Positions 19,419 to 30,560 are shown, counted from the first letter of the stretch. The stretch: DNA of 64,000 bases from Episyrphus balteatus (GCF_945859705.1 NC_079135.1:558001-622000); one strand, 5' to 3'. The notes: a model not told the origin generated them from the letters alone. Numbers and translations: made by a program.

Positions 19419-22400
19419 ACGAAAACGAACAAAATGTACAACATCCTTTTAAAACCGAAAAAAATGTACAGCCAAATAAAGATCAGGCTTTTCAAATTTT
19501 AAAACGAACAAATAGCGCTACAAATATAGATTTAGCTGAGCAAAAATTAGAAAAATTAGAAAACAAACCTAGAAAATCTCTTCACGAACGTCTTCAAGAA
19601 TATGAAGCAGCAAGAGAAAGAATCTTTGGACCTAAGTCCACACCAGTTTCCAAAAATGTCCTAAAAATACGGGAAAAAGTTAAAACAAAAAAGTTAGCTC
19701 ATAAAGCTGTAGAAGCAACCACACTTTGCTCTAATGGAGACCCTAGGCCATATGCCGAGGTGACCATTTGCGGAGAAACCATGTTGGGGTTACTTGACAG
19801 TGGTGCCAGCATTAGCTGTTTGGGACAAGGTGGACTAGGGTTACTAAAGAAATGGGGCGTTTCATGTACAAATTTTGTATCCAACGTAAAAACTGCAGAT
19901 GGAACAAATCAGCCAGTACAAGGTAAATTTACAACCTCAGTTACGTATAATGGCCTAAGTAAAGATATAGAAATGTTTGTTGTTCCATCTTTAAAACAAA
20001 CCTTATATTTAGGCATAAATTTTTGGTTAGCATTTAATTTAGCTCCTCAAATTGTATCGGAAATAGTAGCAGAGAAAGACGATAAACCCCCCTCACATAA
20101 TTGTTTTGAACCACATGAGTTGACAGAAGAGCAGTCAAGAAAAATCAAAGCAGTCGTTCAAATGTTTCCATCGTTTGCCATTCATGGGTTAGGAAGAACA
20201 ACTTTAGAAGAACACGTCATCGATACAGGGGATGCCAAGCCCATAAAGCAAAGGCATTACCCTGTTTCACCCGCAGTCCAGGAAATGATGTACGAGGAAC
20301 TTGATCGGATGATGAAGATGGGTATCATTCAACCGAGTAACAGTGCATGGAGCTCTCCTGTAGTCCTAGTGCGTAAACCCGGCAAAAATAGATTATGCCT
20401 GGACTACAGAAAAGTTAATGCTGTCTCTAAGAATGATGCCTATCCGCTTCATCCGATAGAGGGACTTCTGTCGCGGGTGGAGGATGCGGTTTTTATTTCG
20501 AGCATAGATCTCAAAGATGCTTTTCTACAAATCCCACTTGAAAAGTCATCAAGGGAAAAAACCGCATTCACAGTGCCTGGTAAACCGTTGCTAGAGTTTG
20601 TTGTTATGCCTCCTGGTCTTAGCGGGGGTGTCCAACGTATGTGTCGGCTTATGGACAAGGTAATGACTCCTGAACTTAAGCAAAATGTGTTCCCCTATGT
20701 TGACGACCTTCTCGTTATTTCACGAACTTTTGATGAACACGTCAAAATCCTTATGCAACTCGCTAGTAGGTTAAGTGTAGCTGGACTTACAATTAATGTT
20801 GAAAAGTCGAAGTTCTGCTACAAAGAGTTGAAATTTTTGGGATATGTTGTGAGCAATGGTTGTCTGAAAACAGACAGAGATAAGGTTGCTGCAGTAAGTG
20901 ACTTTCCTGTTCCAACAACACAACGTCAGGCTCGCAGATTTTTGGGTATGTCAGGGTGGTACAGGAGGTTTATCCGCGATTATGCCACTCTTGCTACCCC
21001 AATAACAAACTCGTTGAAAAAAGGGGTTAAGTTCGAATTCGGTGAGGAAGCTGTGAAAGCTTTTAACCTGATAAAAGAAAAGTTAACGACATCTCCTGTT
21101 TTAGTTTATCCGGATTTCAAAAAGCCGTTCATAATTCTCTGTGATGCTTCCGACTCGGGAATAGGATGTGTACTATGTCAGCTGGACGATGAAGGAGTAG
21201 AACGTCCAATTTATTATTACTCCCACAAGCTGAATGGTGCACAACGGAACTATAGCGTCACAGAACGAGAGTGTTTAGCAGCGGTATTAGGGGTGGAAAA
21301 GTTCCGACAATATGTTGAAGGCTATCGGTTTAAAATCATAACTGATCATGCCAGTCTGAAGTGGCTGATGGGACAAAAAAATTTGAGTGGTAGGTTGGCC
21401 CGATGGAGCCTAAAACTCCAGGGATATGATATTGAAATCGAGCATCGAAAAGGCTCACTACATGTTGTGCCTGACGCTCTATCCAGGGTCCATGCAACAG
21501 ATGCAGTGAGTCTAGAAGCCCTTTCAATTGATCCTTCCGATGTGCTGCACCTAGATCTTACAGATCCCGCTTTCAAGTCGGACGAATATCTGAAGATCAT
21601 TGACAGCATCGAAGAGCAAAAACATCAACTACCTGACCTTCTTGTTTCGGACGGTTTCGTGTACAAGAAGGTCAATCATAGTACAGGGAATCCTCTCGAG
21701 GATGACCAGACATGGAAGTTATGGGTCCCATCGTCGCTGACCGAAATGCTCATTTCTCTGGCTCATCAGCCAGCTAAAGCTGCGCATGGGGGAATAGCCA
21801 AAACCTTACACCGGCTTAAACATAGGTTCTTTTGGCCAAATATGGCATCTCAGGTCAAACTATTTATAAACAGTTGCGAAATATGCAAAACTTCAAAACC
21901 ATCCAACCAAATTTTGAGGGAACAAATGGGGAAAGCTTTTACGGTTGACTACCCTTTCCAACATCTGTATGTTGACTTTCTTGGTCCATATCCACGTTCC
22001 AAGAAAGGAAACATATTTATTATTATTGCTCTCGACCAATTGACGAAGTTTGTCATTATAAAAGCCTTGCGAACAGCGACATCAGAAGTTGCAATTCAAT
22101 TTTTACATGAACATCTGTTTTGTTTATTTGGAGTACCAGAGTCGTTAATGACTGACAACGGGAAACAATTTACTAGCTCGTCCTTTTCAAATTTTTTGTC
22201 ATCATTAGGTATACAACATATCAAAACCGCATCTTACGCACCGCAAGCTAATGCTAGCGAGAGGGTAAACAGGTCCATACTGACAGCTATAAGGTCATAC
22301 CTAAAACAGGATCAGAGGGAGTGGGATAACCATTTACCTGCTATTGGATGTGCGTTGCGTACAGCAGTGCATTCGGCGATTGGAGTATCTCCGTATGAAG

Positions 22401-22792
22401 CGTTGTTTGGTCAAAAGATGGTCGAACATGGGTCAGATTTCAAGCTTCTTAGAAAGCTAGGTAAGGTCAATAGTTCAGAGCTAAACATTATCCCAAAATC
22501 ATCTAAAATCAACATGCTACATGCAAGTATTAAAGAAGCACTTGAAAAGGCACATTTACAATACGAGCACAAATACAACACCAGAAGTAAGATCTCAAAT
22601 TTCAAGATAGGTGATGTTGTATATAAACGAAATTTTATACTTAGCGACGCATTCAAAAAAAGAAATGCTAAGTTGTGTCCAAAGTTTTTGAAGGCTAGGA
22701 TTAAAAGGATTGTTGGTAACCATCTTTACGAGTTGGAGAATGAACAAGGACAAATACTGGGAATATTTCATTCGAAAGACCTCAAAAAGTAA
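19346..22792 (+). CDS. pol: Pol polyprotein (PR-RT-RNase H-IN) of the LTR retrotransposon
   Basis: 1,148 residues after the frameshift. An ATG at 19334 lies in the same frame, and the positions here count from it. The protease carries LLDSGAS (catalytic D155). The reverse transcriptase carries LDYRKVNA and YVDD (455-458). The RNase H carries LCDASDSGIG (D604) and TDHASLKWL. The integrase has a zinc-binding H811, H818, C848, C851, then D881, D941 and E976 as the catalytic triad, with 34 residues between the last two. The C-terminus has a GPY/F-like KIGDVVYKRN region and no chromodomain. The order PR-RT-RH-IN is that of Ty3/gypsy. No stop or frameshift breaks the frame, so the copy may be active. 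Confidence 0.95.
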   Translation, partial: HAEEQFDTRNLLLSQQKSGSKTKLNENEQNVQHPFKTEKNVQPNKDQAFQILKRTNSATNIDLAEQKLEKLENKPRKSLHERLQEYEAARERIFGPKSTPVSKNVLKIREKVKTKKLAHKAVEATTLCSNGDPRPYAEVTICGETMLGLLDSGASISCLGQGGLGLLKKWGVSCTNFVSNVKTADGTNQPVQGKFTTSVTYNGLSKDIEMFVVPSLKQTLYLGINFWLAFNLAPQIVSEIVAEKDDKPPSHNCFEPHELTEEQSRKIKAVVQMFPSFAIHGLGRTTLEEHVIDTGDAKPIKQRHYPVSPAVQEMMYEELDRMMKMGIIQPSNSAWSSPVVLVRKPGKNRLCLDYRKVNAVSKNDAYPLHPIEGLLSRVEDAVFISSIDLKDAFLQIPLEKSSREKTAFTVPGKPLLEFVVMPPGLSGGVQRMCRLMDKVMTPELKQNVFPYVDDLLVISRTFDEHVKILMQLASRLSVAGLTINVEKSKFCYKELKFLGYVVSNGCLKTDRDKVAAVSDFPVPTTQRQARRFLGMSGWYRRFIRDYATLATPITNSLKKGVKFEFGEEAVKAFNLIKEKLTTSPVLVYPDFKKPFIILCDASDSGIGCVLCQLDDEGVERPIYYYSHKLNGAQRNYSVTERECLAAVLGVEKFRQYVEGYRFKIITDHASLKWLMGQKNLSGRLARWSLKLQGYDIEIEHRKGSLHVVPDALSRVHATDAVSLEALSIDPSDVLHLDLTDPAFKSDEYLKIIDSIEEQKHQLPDLLVSDGFVYKKVNHSTGNPLEDDQTWKLWVPSSLTEMLISLAHQPAKAAHGGIAKTLHRLKHRFFWPNMASQVKLFINSCEICKTSKPSNQILREQMGKAFTVDYPFQHLYVDFLGPYPRSKKGNIFIIIALDQLTKFVIIKALRTATSEVAIQFLHEHLFCLFGVPESLMTDNGKQFTSSSFSNFLSSLGIQHIKTASYAPQANASERVNRSILTAIRSYLKQDQREWDNHLPAIGCALRTAVHSAIGVSPYEALFGQKMVEHGSDFKLLRKLGKVNSSELNIIPKSSKINMLHASIKEALEKAHLQYEHKYNTRSKISNFKIGDVVYKRNFILSDAFKKRNAKLCPKFLKARIKRIVGNHLYELENEQGQILGIFHSKDLKK

Positions 22793-22941
22793 AACAAAAA
22801 AAAAAAGTGAACTCAAGGCTAACTCAGTCTGAACACGAGACACTTTATCCTCGGGCGTGGGTTTTTCTCTTGAGGAATACGTTTACAGGTTTCTTTGCAT
22901 TTTCATTTTTAAGCTTCGTAGCATACAAAATGAAAATGTTT
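22793..22941 (+). other. Short pol-LTR gap without env or clear polypurine tract
   Basis: Only 149 bp separate the pol stop from the 3' LTR, too little for an envelope gene. The 10 bases before the LTR (GAAAATGTTT) are not a standard polypurine tract. An A-rich run at 22793-22808 is purine-rich but lies far from the LTR edge. The plus-strand primer is therefore not evident. Confidence 0.6.
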
Positions 22942-23366
22942 TGTAGGAAACCTATCATTTATCAACTTTATTTTTGTGTATGTCTTAGATGTGAATAGTT
23001 CCTAGAACTAGAACATCGCTGGTCATTGTTAGTGTTCTATGTGTGCTGTGTATGTATATTAAATAGTTTGAGAAGCTGTGGTTAGGTATATTTTAGCTTT
23101 GTGGAACCTAAGCAAAAAAATATACATCAATACAAAAAAATGTTGCATACATGTAGGAGCAATGAATAAGCTCGACTTGGTGTTATATGAAATCTTTCCA
23201 AAATATGTAAGGATATTCTACACCTCTCCAAAACTGCTAAGGGTTGTTTTTTTTTAGAGTTGTTTTGTATTAGGTAGTTTAAAAAAAAAAAAAAAAAACA
23301 ATTATGAAAGAAAAAAAAAAAAATGAAAAAATATAAAAAAATGACAAAAAGAAAAAAAAAGACATT

Positions 23367-23441
23367 GGTGCACGCACCGGTACTCGAACCAGGGGGTCTG
23401 AGATGTGTTCAGCATCTCTATCCACTGGACTACGAGGCACC
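23367..23441 (-). other. tRNA-like module in U3 of the 3' LTR
   Basis: This is the same 75-nt antisense tRNA-like sequence as at 13791-13865, seemingly unchanged. Confidence 0.6.
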
Positions 23442-23840
23442 TAGAATCAACTTGGTCGTAATAGAAGCTTATAGCAGTTCTTGGTATGTTAGGTTGAACA
23501 AAAATAGGTAGAAAAAAAGGTAAAAACAAAAAAACAAAAATTAATGTTCAAGGACAAATTTTCTTATAAAATTTTCGAAATTCGAAATTTTACAAAAAAA
23601 AAATTCACATATACAGTGAAATATAATATCAAAAAAAATCTTAAAATCGGTGAATTTTGACCAAAAATGATAAGAAATATTACACATATTTTTGAAAAAT
23701 TCAGAAATGAATTTTAAGATATTATTTGTATTTTTGTGGTCAAAAACCATTGATTAAATGACTAAACGGAAACCCAAATATTTCGTCCATGATTGTTTTG
23801 AGAGTGTATGTGTGAGGGAACCTGTGAGTCTACTCAAGGG

Positions 23841-23849
23841 TATAAATAG
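23841..23849 (+). promoter_or_regulatory. TATA box of the 3' LTR
   Basis: TATAAATAG as in the 5' LTR. It could start transcripts running out of the element into the flanking DNA at 26.4 kb and beyond. Confidence 0.65.
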
Positions 23850-25070
23850 TTCAAGAAAATCATAATCTTTCCTTTTTTTGGTGATTTTTTCCGTACATTA
23901 CACGTTATACGTTATATCCGAGTCAAAGATACAAGAAGTTTTTTTTACAAGTGTTTTTTTTTTTAAAAAAGTTTAATTTAAAGTTTTTTTTTTCAAGTTT
24001 TTTTTTTACAAATAATTGTTATCTTAAAAAAAAAAAAAAAACAATACCTACTTTTGTGCGCAAAACCCAATTATTTTAAAAGGTGAGATTTTTTTTAATT
24101 GAGTTGGCTTTACATTTTACCCTAATACTTGCCCTCGTGATTTTTTTCTACCAGGTGCTCCAGGTGGAGAAAATTCTAATTGTTTTAATTAACACCTACA
24201 TACCTACATTAATTTGGTGTTTTATTAAACATTACTGCTTAAAATTAAAGGTGAGACATTTTTCGTTTACTCACTCTACGTACCTAGATACGAACATGTA
24301 AATTAATGTAATTTTTCAATCAGGTGCTCCAGAGTAAAAATCGATCGAATTCGATTCGAAACTAAAAACCCGACCATCCAATCAGACTTTTTAAAGTCTA
24401 AAAGTGCTCTTTTTGCTAAGCCGCACAATATCGCCCAAATTCAGAAAAAAAAAACTATTTGACTCGCAGCCTGAGCAAACAAAAAAAAAATCACCCCCAA
24501 AATCTCCATCTTGGCACCTTTATTTTATTTAAATGTGTAAAAAAAGTACATATTTTTATTTTTTTTGATCCTGTTTAAAAATCCTGCAAGGACTAAATAA
24601 AATTAACAGCAAAAAAAAAATACAACACACACTCTCAACTCAACAATCAAAATCATCCAAACTTTCATCCTCGGAAAACATCTAAAATTGCACTTATAAC
24701 CTAAATAAGCAATATCCAGGAAAAACATATAAAATCATCTTCTACCTGAGCCTTCATCTCATCACGTTTCAAAAAAAAAATCATCACAAAACCTATAAAA
24801 GCTAAGTACCTAAAAATCTTTCTTTCAAGTAAAAAAATAAAAAAAAAAGTTTTATAAATCTTAAATTATTGCATATCTACTATTTGACCTTGTACATTCA
24901 ATTCGTTCAAATTTCTTTTTTCTATTTTACCCTATTTTAGTCTAGCTTTAAAATAAATAAGCAAAATCATAACAAAACAACAACAAAAACTCAATCCTGC
25001 GATGGTGTGCACATTATCAGGAGGAAATGACCAAATGTGAATTATAAACAACGAAGAACAAAAATACAAT

Positions 25071-25816
25071 TCACCACTGTAACACATAAAAATATGCAAA
25101 ATTGCAAAACAATTTGTGGGGTAAGTGAGAATATTAATTTATTGATTGAAAATTTGAACGAACGAATATAATTTAATTTAATTTAAATAATTTTTAATTG
25201 TTGCAAATTTAAACATAAAAGATAAAGATATTTGAAAAGTGAAAACAAGAAAGATACGAAAGATAAGAATAATAAGATTAAAGAGAAAGATAGAAAAAAA
25301 TATATATAGAGAAAAAGAAAGAAAAAAAGTACACTGAAACTTTCTAATTGATAATTTTTTTTGTTGACATTGCTAAGGAAGGTGTCATTGTGATTTTTTT
25401 TTATTAACTTTTTTTTGTGATGATTAATGAATTAATATTGAATTCATATTAATTTGAAATTTAACTATAATTATTTTATAATCAAATTATATTTTTTTAT
25501 AAAAAAATTTGAACATTTATACATTTTTCTTTATTATCATTTTGGCTATAAGTGATTTGTCGAAACATTTCGTATGAGGTTCTATTGATATTTTTTTAAA
25601 ATTTTAATAAAATTTGTTGTACACTTCAATTAAGAAAAAAACATCTTTTATCTTTACTGAGGTTACTTACATATGGATGGGTTAATTTTATTCTGCATCG
25701 AATTTAGTCATTTTTTTTTTGTTGTGAATTTGATAAGATGACTTTTGCTATAAATTTTTTATTTTGGCTTTTTGAAGTTGAAACCATGATTATGGTTTAG
25801 GTTTTTTTTTTCAGGT
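25071..25816 (+). other. 746-bp block present only in the 3' LTR
   Basis: The flanks ACAAT and GGATGTGGC are contiguous in the 5' LTR. The block shows no terminal inverted repeats and no target duplication, so it is more likely to have been lost from the 5' LTR than inserted here. It contains GTGGG|GTAAGTGAG at 25121 and ends with a long T tract and CAG|GTGG at 25814, a strong donor-acceptor pair delimiting a 694-nt AT-rich intron-like interval. Splicing between these sites would not recreate the 5' LTR junction, because about 50 nt before the donor are also missing there. Confidence 0.8.
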
Positions 25817-26071
25817 GGATGTGGCTCTCACAAGAGTGAGCTATAAGGCGATAACGGCAAAATGAGAACTTAGTTTATTTTTTTTGTTTTATTTTGTTCT
25901 TTTGGGGTTGCTACAAATATTGAGGCCGTGGTAACTAGGTTGGTCACATGGACCTGCTCATAGAGTAGGAATGTGTGACACTATAGGGTGGGATAGTCCT
26001 CTGAGAGCAATACATCTGGCTCTCCTCACTTTCACAAGGAAACAAAATATTTTCAGGTTGTAAAAATAATA

Positions 26072-26284
26072 ATGGACAAATCAGCTTCGCGATATTTTTC
26101 GTACAATTTTCAACGGCATGAAAACGTAACGGCCGTCCAGTTCCCTGGCTACAAGAATCCCCCCCACCGACGAGCTAACCTTTGGCCATGCAAGCATGCC
26201 GCGCGGTTAGGGAACAGGACACCCATCCACTTTTGCTTCCATGTAGGTTTTAGAGTCCCTGTAAGCTCTGAACCCTACTGGTAG
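26072..26284 (+). CDS. 70-codon open frame in U5 of the 3' LTR, unknown
   Basis: The translation is the same as that of the frame at 15751-15963. It follows the CAG of a splice-acceptor-like site. No recognised domain is present. It is conserved between LTRs only because the insertion is young, so this does not by itself show selection. Confidence 0.25.
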   Translation: MDKSASRYFSYNFQRHENVTAVQFPGYKNPPHRRANLWPCKHAARLGNRTPIHFCFHVGFRVPVSSEPYW

Positions 26285-26365
26285 TGTATGGAGTGGGTGG
26301 TTTTGGGGTTGAAGTTTTCTTAAATTTTCATCTCCGACTCGACAACATCTCGAGAGTACGTTACA

Positions 26366-26369
26366 ACCG
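26366..26369. repeat. Target site duplication ACCG, right
   Basis: Direct repeat of 13363-13366. See the left copy. Confidence 0.85.
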
Positions 26370-27250
26370 TTTCGTTTTTAATTTTTGGAGCGATAGTTCA
26401 AAAGATAAAAAATAAAAACGCTTTGGGTTTTATCATACTTTGAAAATAAACGGATGTGAAATTAGTTTTTAAATGGGTATACAATTTTGCTTTCATCCCC
26501 AGTCTATCACACCATTGTATTTGAGATTAAAATATAATGTCCGGAGTGCTTATTTAACTTTCAAGACGCTTTAACCTTAAGATTTTCAGCCAGCAACCTA
26601 ATATAGCATTCACACATAAAGAAGCTGTTGTTTATTTTTAAAAGATGATAAGTCCGGAACTTATCCTGTGCAATGGCCACTTGCTAAAGGAGTGTTGTTT
26701 CAATTCAAGATATCAAAGTTACTATTTAAATAATAGAAGGATATATACCTACATATTAATTTTGTTTTTGAAATTTAACCTGATATACGACTGAATAAAA
26801 AGTGAGCTAAGTGGAAAATAAAACGTACAGGGTTGAGTTATGTAATCATAACAATTAGAAAAAAAATTGAAATGACATGAATTAACAAAGGAAACAATTA
26901 TTATCTAAGATTATCACATTTTATTTTATGTATTCAAACACTTCTTGATTACCTGCATTTTCATACCTACATAATTGTCAACTTTTAAAGAAGAGTTCTG
27001 CTAAACTTTTCAAACAAAAGTTTGTTTCAAGAAATAATTAAAATTATTTAGAGAAAAGAGGTTGCTAATTTTCTGTGAAAACTTCATTGCACAAGAATAC
27101 GTAGGTAAAGTATGTATCTTTTCTTGTATTTTTTGCATTTTAATCAAAAATGAAAAAGGATAGAATAAAAATGTTTGCAGAATTAAAAAGTACACTGCAC
27201 TCCCTCAGGCAATTAAAATAAATTTTGTTTCTTTCTGTTCCAAGATTTAT
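26370..27250. other. AT-rich DNA without recognisable gene
   Basis: Flanking DNA of the retrotransposon. I see no repeat ends and no coding-like frame. Confidence 0.55.
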
Positions 27251-27273
27251 AATTTTTTTTTTTTTTTTTTTAG

Positions 27274-27484
27274 AAAAGGAATTCGTTTAGAAAATAAGGG
27301 ACATGAGTTGTCTCAAGCTATACAAAGTATACACGATAAACCACCTTCAGAATTGGTACCAATGTCTAGTGAATTTTTTTGTATTCAAAATGTATTAATT
27401 TATTTAAAAACTAAATTATTTGATTATTATTTTTTTCTTTTTAAACTAGGTATTTTTTTGAAAAATTGGCTAAAAATTAAATAA
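27274..27484 (+). CDS. Exon-like open stretch after a strong acceptor, unknown
   Basis: A long T run ending in TAG is followed by an open frame running to a stop at 27482-27484. The first 30 or so codons (from KGIRLENKGHELSQ to about 27365) have a balanced amino-acid mix unlike the AT-driven frames elsewhere. The remaining codons look like noise. A 5' splice site in the expected place is weak (TTG|GTACCA near 27354). It may be a real internal or terminal exon of a gene whose other exons lie outside or unseen, or chance. I recognise no family. Confidence 0.28.
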
Positions 27485-27489
27485 GTTAA

Positions 27490-29515
27490 CAAATAGAACA
27501 GAAGAACTTAATTTTTAAAAATTACGAGTATTTTAGGATTTTGCAAAAAAATCTGTAAATTTAACTCCAAAAAGTTTCTTTATTTATTCAAAAAATAATA
27601 ATTCATCGCTTTGGTGTGAATAACTAAGAGTAATTCAAAGAATTAGAAAAATTAATCAACATAAGTAGGTAGGTTGGCAATCGCACTCGTTGCTTTGCCT
27701 TAAAATTAAGTTGGTAGATAATCCACATTATAACAAATCTGACAGAATTAAAATACGTTGCTCACATTATGAACTTCAAAATTGTTTCTCATAACATGTA
27801 AATAATGTTGATGTTCATAACATAGTCAAACTCCTAAACCAAAACCTCAACTCCCCTTTATCTCATAATCCTTCCTTTAAAATGTTCACCTTCTCGTCTA
27901 CTGTATTGTTGTGATATGGGGGTAGGTACTCCTTAAAATTGCTTTCTTAAGGTTTGATTTTCAAACATCACGAGGGAGGCTGGTTTGACTTGGGGGATAT
28001 AGATGAAGGTTAGAAAAAAAATTTAAGGTGAAGAGATTTTTCATATTTGTCGAGAATATCGAAATATTCAGTGACAAAGAGAAAAAAAAAAACATTTTGA
28101 AAGTATGTACTTATACTGAAAACATATGTTATTTTAGAACATATATTTGAACTTCTTGAAATTCATCTTACACAATGCGTTGCATGGTTCTTTCATGTAG
28201 AAGAAACTCTTGCACCATACGTCATATTTCGTGAATGAAATTTCTATTTTACTTTTATTTTATACTTTTTGTACAATATGTAAGTACTTTGTAATGCTCT
28301 ACACAATCAAAATAGAAAAGTATAAAATAGAAAAGTATAATAAACGTGAGTCTGTTAGTGCAATAGAAAAGTTTAGTCTCGGAAAAAAATTTTAAATTGA
28401 CAAAAGAAATAATAAATATTGGGAATAGAATTGTCTTTTTTTTTGTCCTTATATTTATTACATTCAATAAGGAATGAATGGAAAGAAGAGTAATTTTTTA
28501 GAGGTGGTTAGTTGGTAATCCTTGACATTTAATTGTATAAGAGAAAATATTTAAAAGATTAAAAATCGCTTGAGATTAAATATTGCCCAGAGGAAATGTG
28601 AATTATATCAAAAACAGAGTTATGTTTTGGAAATATATTTATTTTCCATTCAATGTTTAAATAAAACAGAATAATTATGTCGTCCAAACATGAATCCTTG
28701 CAAATCCTCCAAAGTGTTAAACTAGATTTAATTTTAACTGAACATACTTATCCTTGAGGTTAAAGTCCAATTAAGAGAACCTTACCTCATTTGTGGTAAA
28801 ATAGGAACCTTATTGTAGTCCTTTGAATATTATCCTGTTTTATGGGGTAATAATGATGGCTGACGTGGATTTAATAAACTGGCACAATTTTAATTAAATT
28901 TGTAGTTATAACTAGACCTGCATTTTGAACCGAGTAAAGCAAAGATTTATATTATACGTTAAAGCTTTAAGTATAATCCCAGGTAGATGAATTCTCGTTT
29001 TTATGGAAGATTATATTTTTATGTAGGTGTATTTTGTATTAAGATAAGGCTTACAGGTTTTGAGTTCATGGGTTGCTGATAGACTTCTTGTTTAAAATTT
29101 TCCAATCTGTGAAAGTCCTTGTCAAAATCAATTTCATTAATTATTTTCTGATTTCCTTGGCAGGTAAATGTTTCCAGAGAAAAATGTCATAAGGGAAAAT
29201 GTGTACACAAAAAAGTATGCATGACTCAAGTTGCACTATAAACCTTGTTGGCAAGTAATTACAAGGTATACCTACTTTCATAAAAAAAAATTGAGTGAAA
29301 ATGTATGAAAACTGAAGGGAAAATCTCAACAAAAAAAATACAAGGCAAATTTCCTTAATTATGTATGTAAATTTACACCTCTAGGGTATTTTTGCCAGTC
29401 CGTTAACCTTAAACTATGTTTTTTAATTTGCGTTAAGGTGAACGTAACTTTGAGTTGAGGTTAAGAATGCAAGGCAAAACTAAGGTGTGTGTTTACTGTA
29501 TACTTCTTATTATCC
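27490..29515. other. AT-rich DNA without recognisable gene
   Basis: Several overlapping short frames are present, all F/I/K/N/Y-rich. No structured RNA or repeat end is seen. Confidence 0.55.
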
Positions 29516-29521
29516 TTTCAG

Positions 29522-29700
29522 CAAACAATTTTGTGCTTTTGTATGTTATTTTTGTTTAACATCACCATTCGCCCCCTTCACTGCTATCAAGAAGCTTACA
29601 TGTACCTTATAGACCGACAACACATACTATCTTTCTGCATCTTACAACTATGCACCGTGTACAGCAAAATTCCTAAGAAAAGAATGGTGTTGTATTGAAG
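29522..29700 (+). other. Noncoding exon-like segment (179 nt)
   Basis: It is bounded by a good acceptor (CTTATTATCCTTTCAG) and a good donor (TTGAAG|GTAAATATT), and is GC-richer than its flanks. All three frames contain a stop inside the segment, so if it is an exon it is untranslated: a UTR exon or part of a long noncoding RNA. It could also be chance spacing of two splice motifs. Confidence 0.3.
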
Positions 29701-29704
29701 GTAA

Positions 29705-30550
29705 ATATTATTATTAAAGTGGCTTTGAAAACATTAGTTGCGACTTGCTTTTGTTTGAATCAGAATAAGTTTATCTTTATGGAAGCATTCTAAAGGGATC
29801 TTAGATAAATTATCGTAATAATGTCTTTTGTTTTCATAAATAGCCAGATCTCTCATTTAGACTATCAACTATCAGCTTTCCACCGCTATTTATTATTTAG
29901 AGAAATTTTCATAACGCATTGATTAATGCTATTTCTAATATTAAAATGAATAAAATTAATGACCAAATATGCATTATCTTTTAAGAAAAACTATTTTTTT
30001 GTCATAAAATCATACGGAAGGGAAATTTTGCTTAAAAAAAAAAACAAAATTCACGGACAACTATAACCATAAAGTCCTTTTCAATTTAGACAAGATTTAG
30101 ACAAGAGTTTCTTTGTTTTGCACAGGTACTTGGCCATGGTCTTTCTTTTCTTTTCATTTTTTAATTTTTTTTCCTTCGCTTTACCTTCACTATAACTCTT
30201 TTGCTCTTTCTAAAGCTCCTTAATTTGTCTAAAGGCGTTTTGTTACCTTCTTTATAATGACTCACCTTTTTTTCGGTTGTCCATTGGCCATGGCCATTTT
30301 TAAAAGGTCTGGTTTTTGCCTTCAGGGTGGAAAGCTAAAATATCGTATCCATTCATGGAGGTAAATTGTAGTTGTACTCGAGAAAGACAGTAGCCAGAGG
30401 AAACTTTTTTCAATATTCTTTACAAAATTGTGAATGAGAGAAAATGCTCGAGGTATACAATTACACCTATTCTACCTTAAGGCTATATAACGGCTGTCTG
30501 GACAACTTTACACTGAAATAAATATCACAAAATGAAATACCTATTGTCTA
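29705..30550. other. AT-rich DNA without recognisable gene
   Basis: No feature is recognised. Pyrimidine-rich stretches occur near 30140-30240. Confidence 0.55.
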
Positions 30551-30560
30551 TTTGCTACGC

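Larger units (their letters stand above)
13367..26365 (+). mobile_element. Complete Ty3/gypsy LTR retrotransposon, Osvaldo-like, 13.0 kb
   Basis: The order is 5' LTR, tRNA-Lys primer site, long leader, gag, pol (protease, reverse transcriptase, RNase H, integrase), 3' LTR, all in one orientation and bounded by a 4-bp target duplication. Both open frames are intact and the LTRs match closely where compared, apart from homopolymer lengths and one 746-bp block, so the insertion is recent. There is no room for an env gene: pol ends 149 bp before the 3' LTR. The domain order with integrase last places it in Ty3/gypsy. Very long LTRs plus tRNA-Lys priming recall the insect Osvaldo/Ulysses/Woot group, a recollection-based assignment that a phylogeny should confirm. 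Confidence 0.93.
22942..26365 (+). repeat. 3' LTR, 3,424 bp
   Basis: It has the same TG...CA ends as the 5' LTR. It contains the same TATA box, intron-like units, tRNA-like module and U5 frame, offset by 9,576 bp up to the length difference. Small differences are A-run lengths (for example near 23281 and 24445). The 746-bp extra block at 25071-25816 accounts for the longer length. Transcripts of the element should be polyadenylated in this LTR. AATAAA sites occur downstream of the TATA box. Confidence 0.93.

Noticed and set aside
22807..22998. Frame after pol as an env gene
   Set aside because: 63 codons, crosses into the LTR, no signal peptide or fusion features. The gap is only 149 bp.
25071..25816. 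746-bp block as simple loss of an intron by reverse transcription
   Set aside because: The missing part begins about 50 nt before the GT donor and the 5' LTR junction does not match the spliced product.
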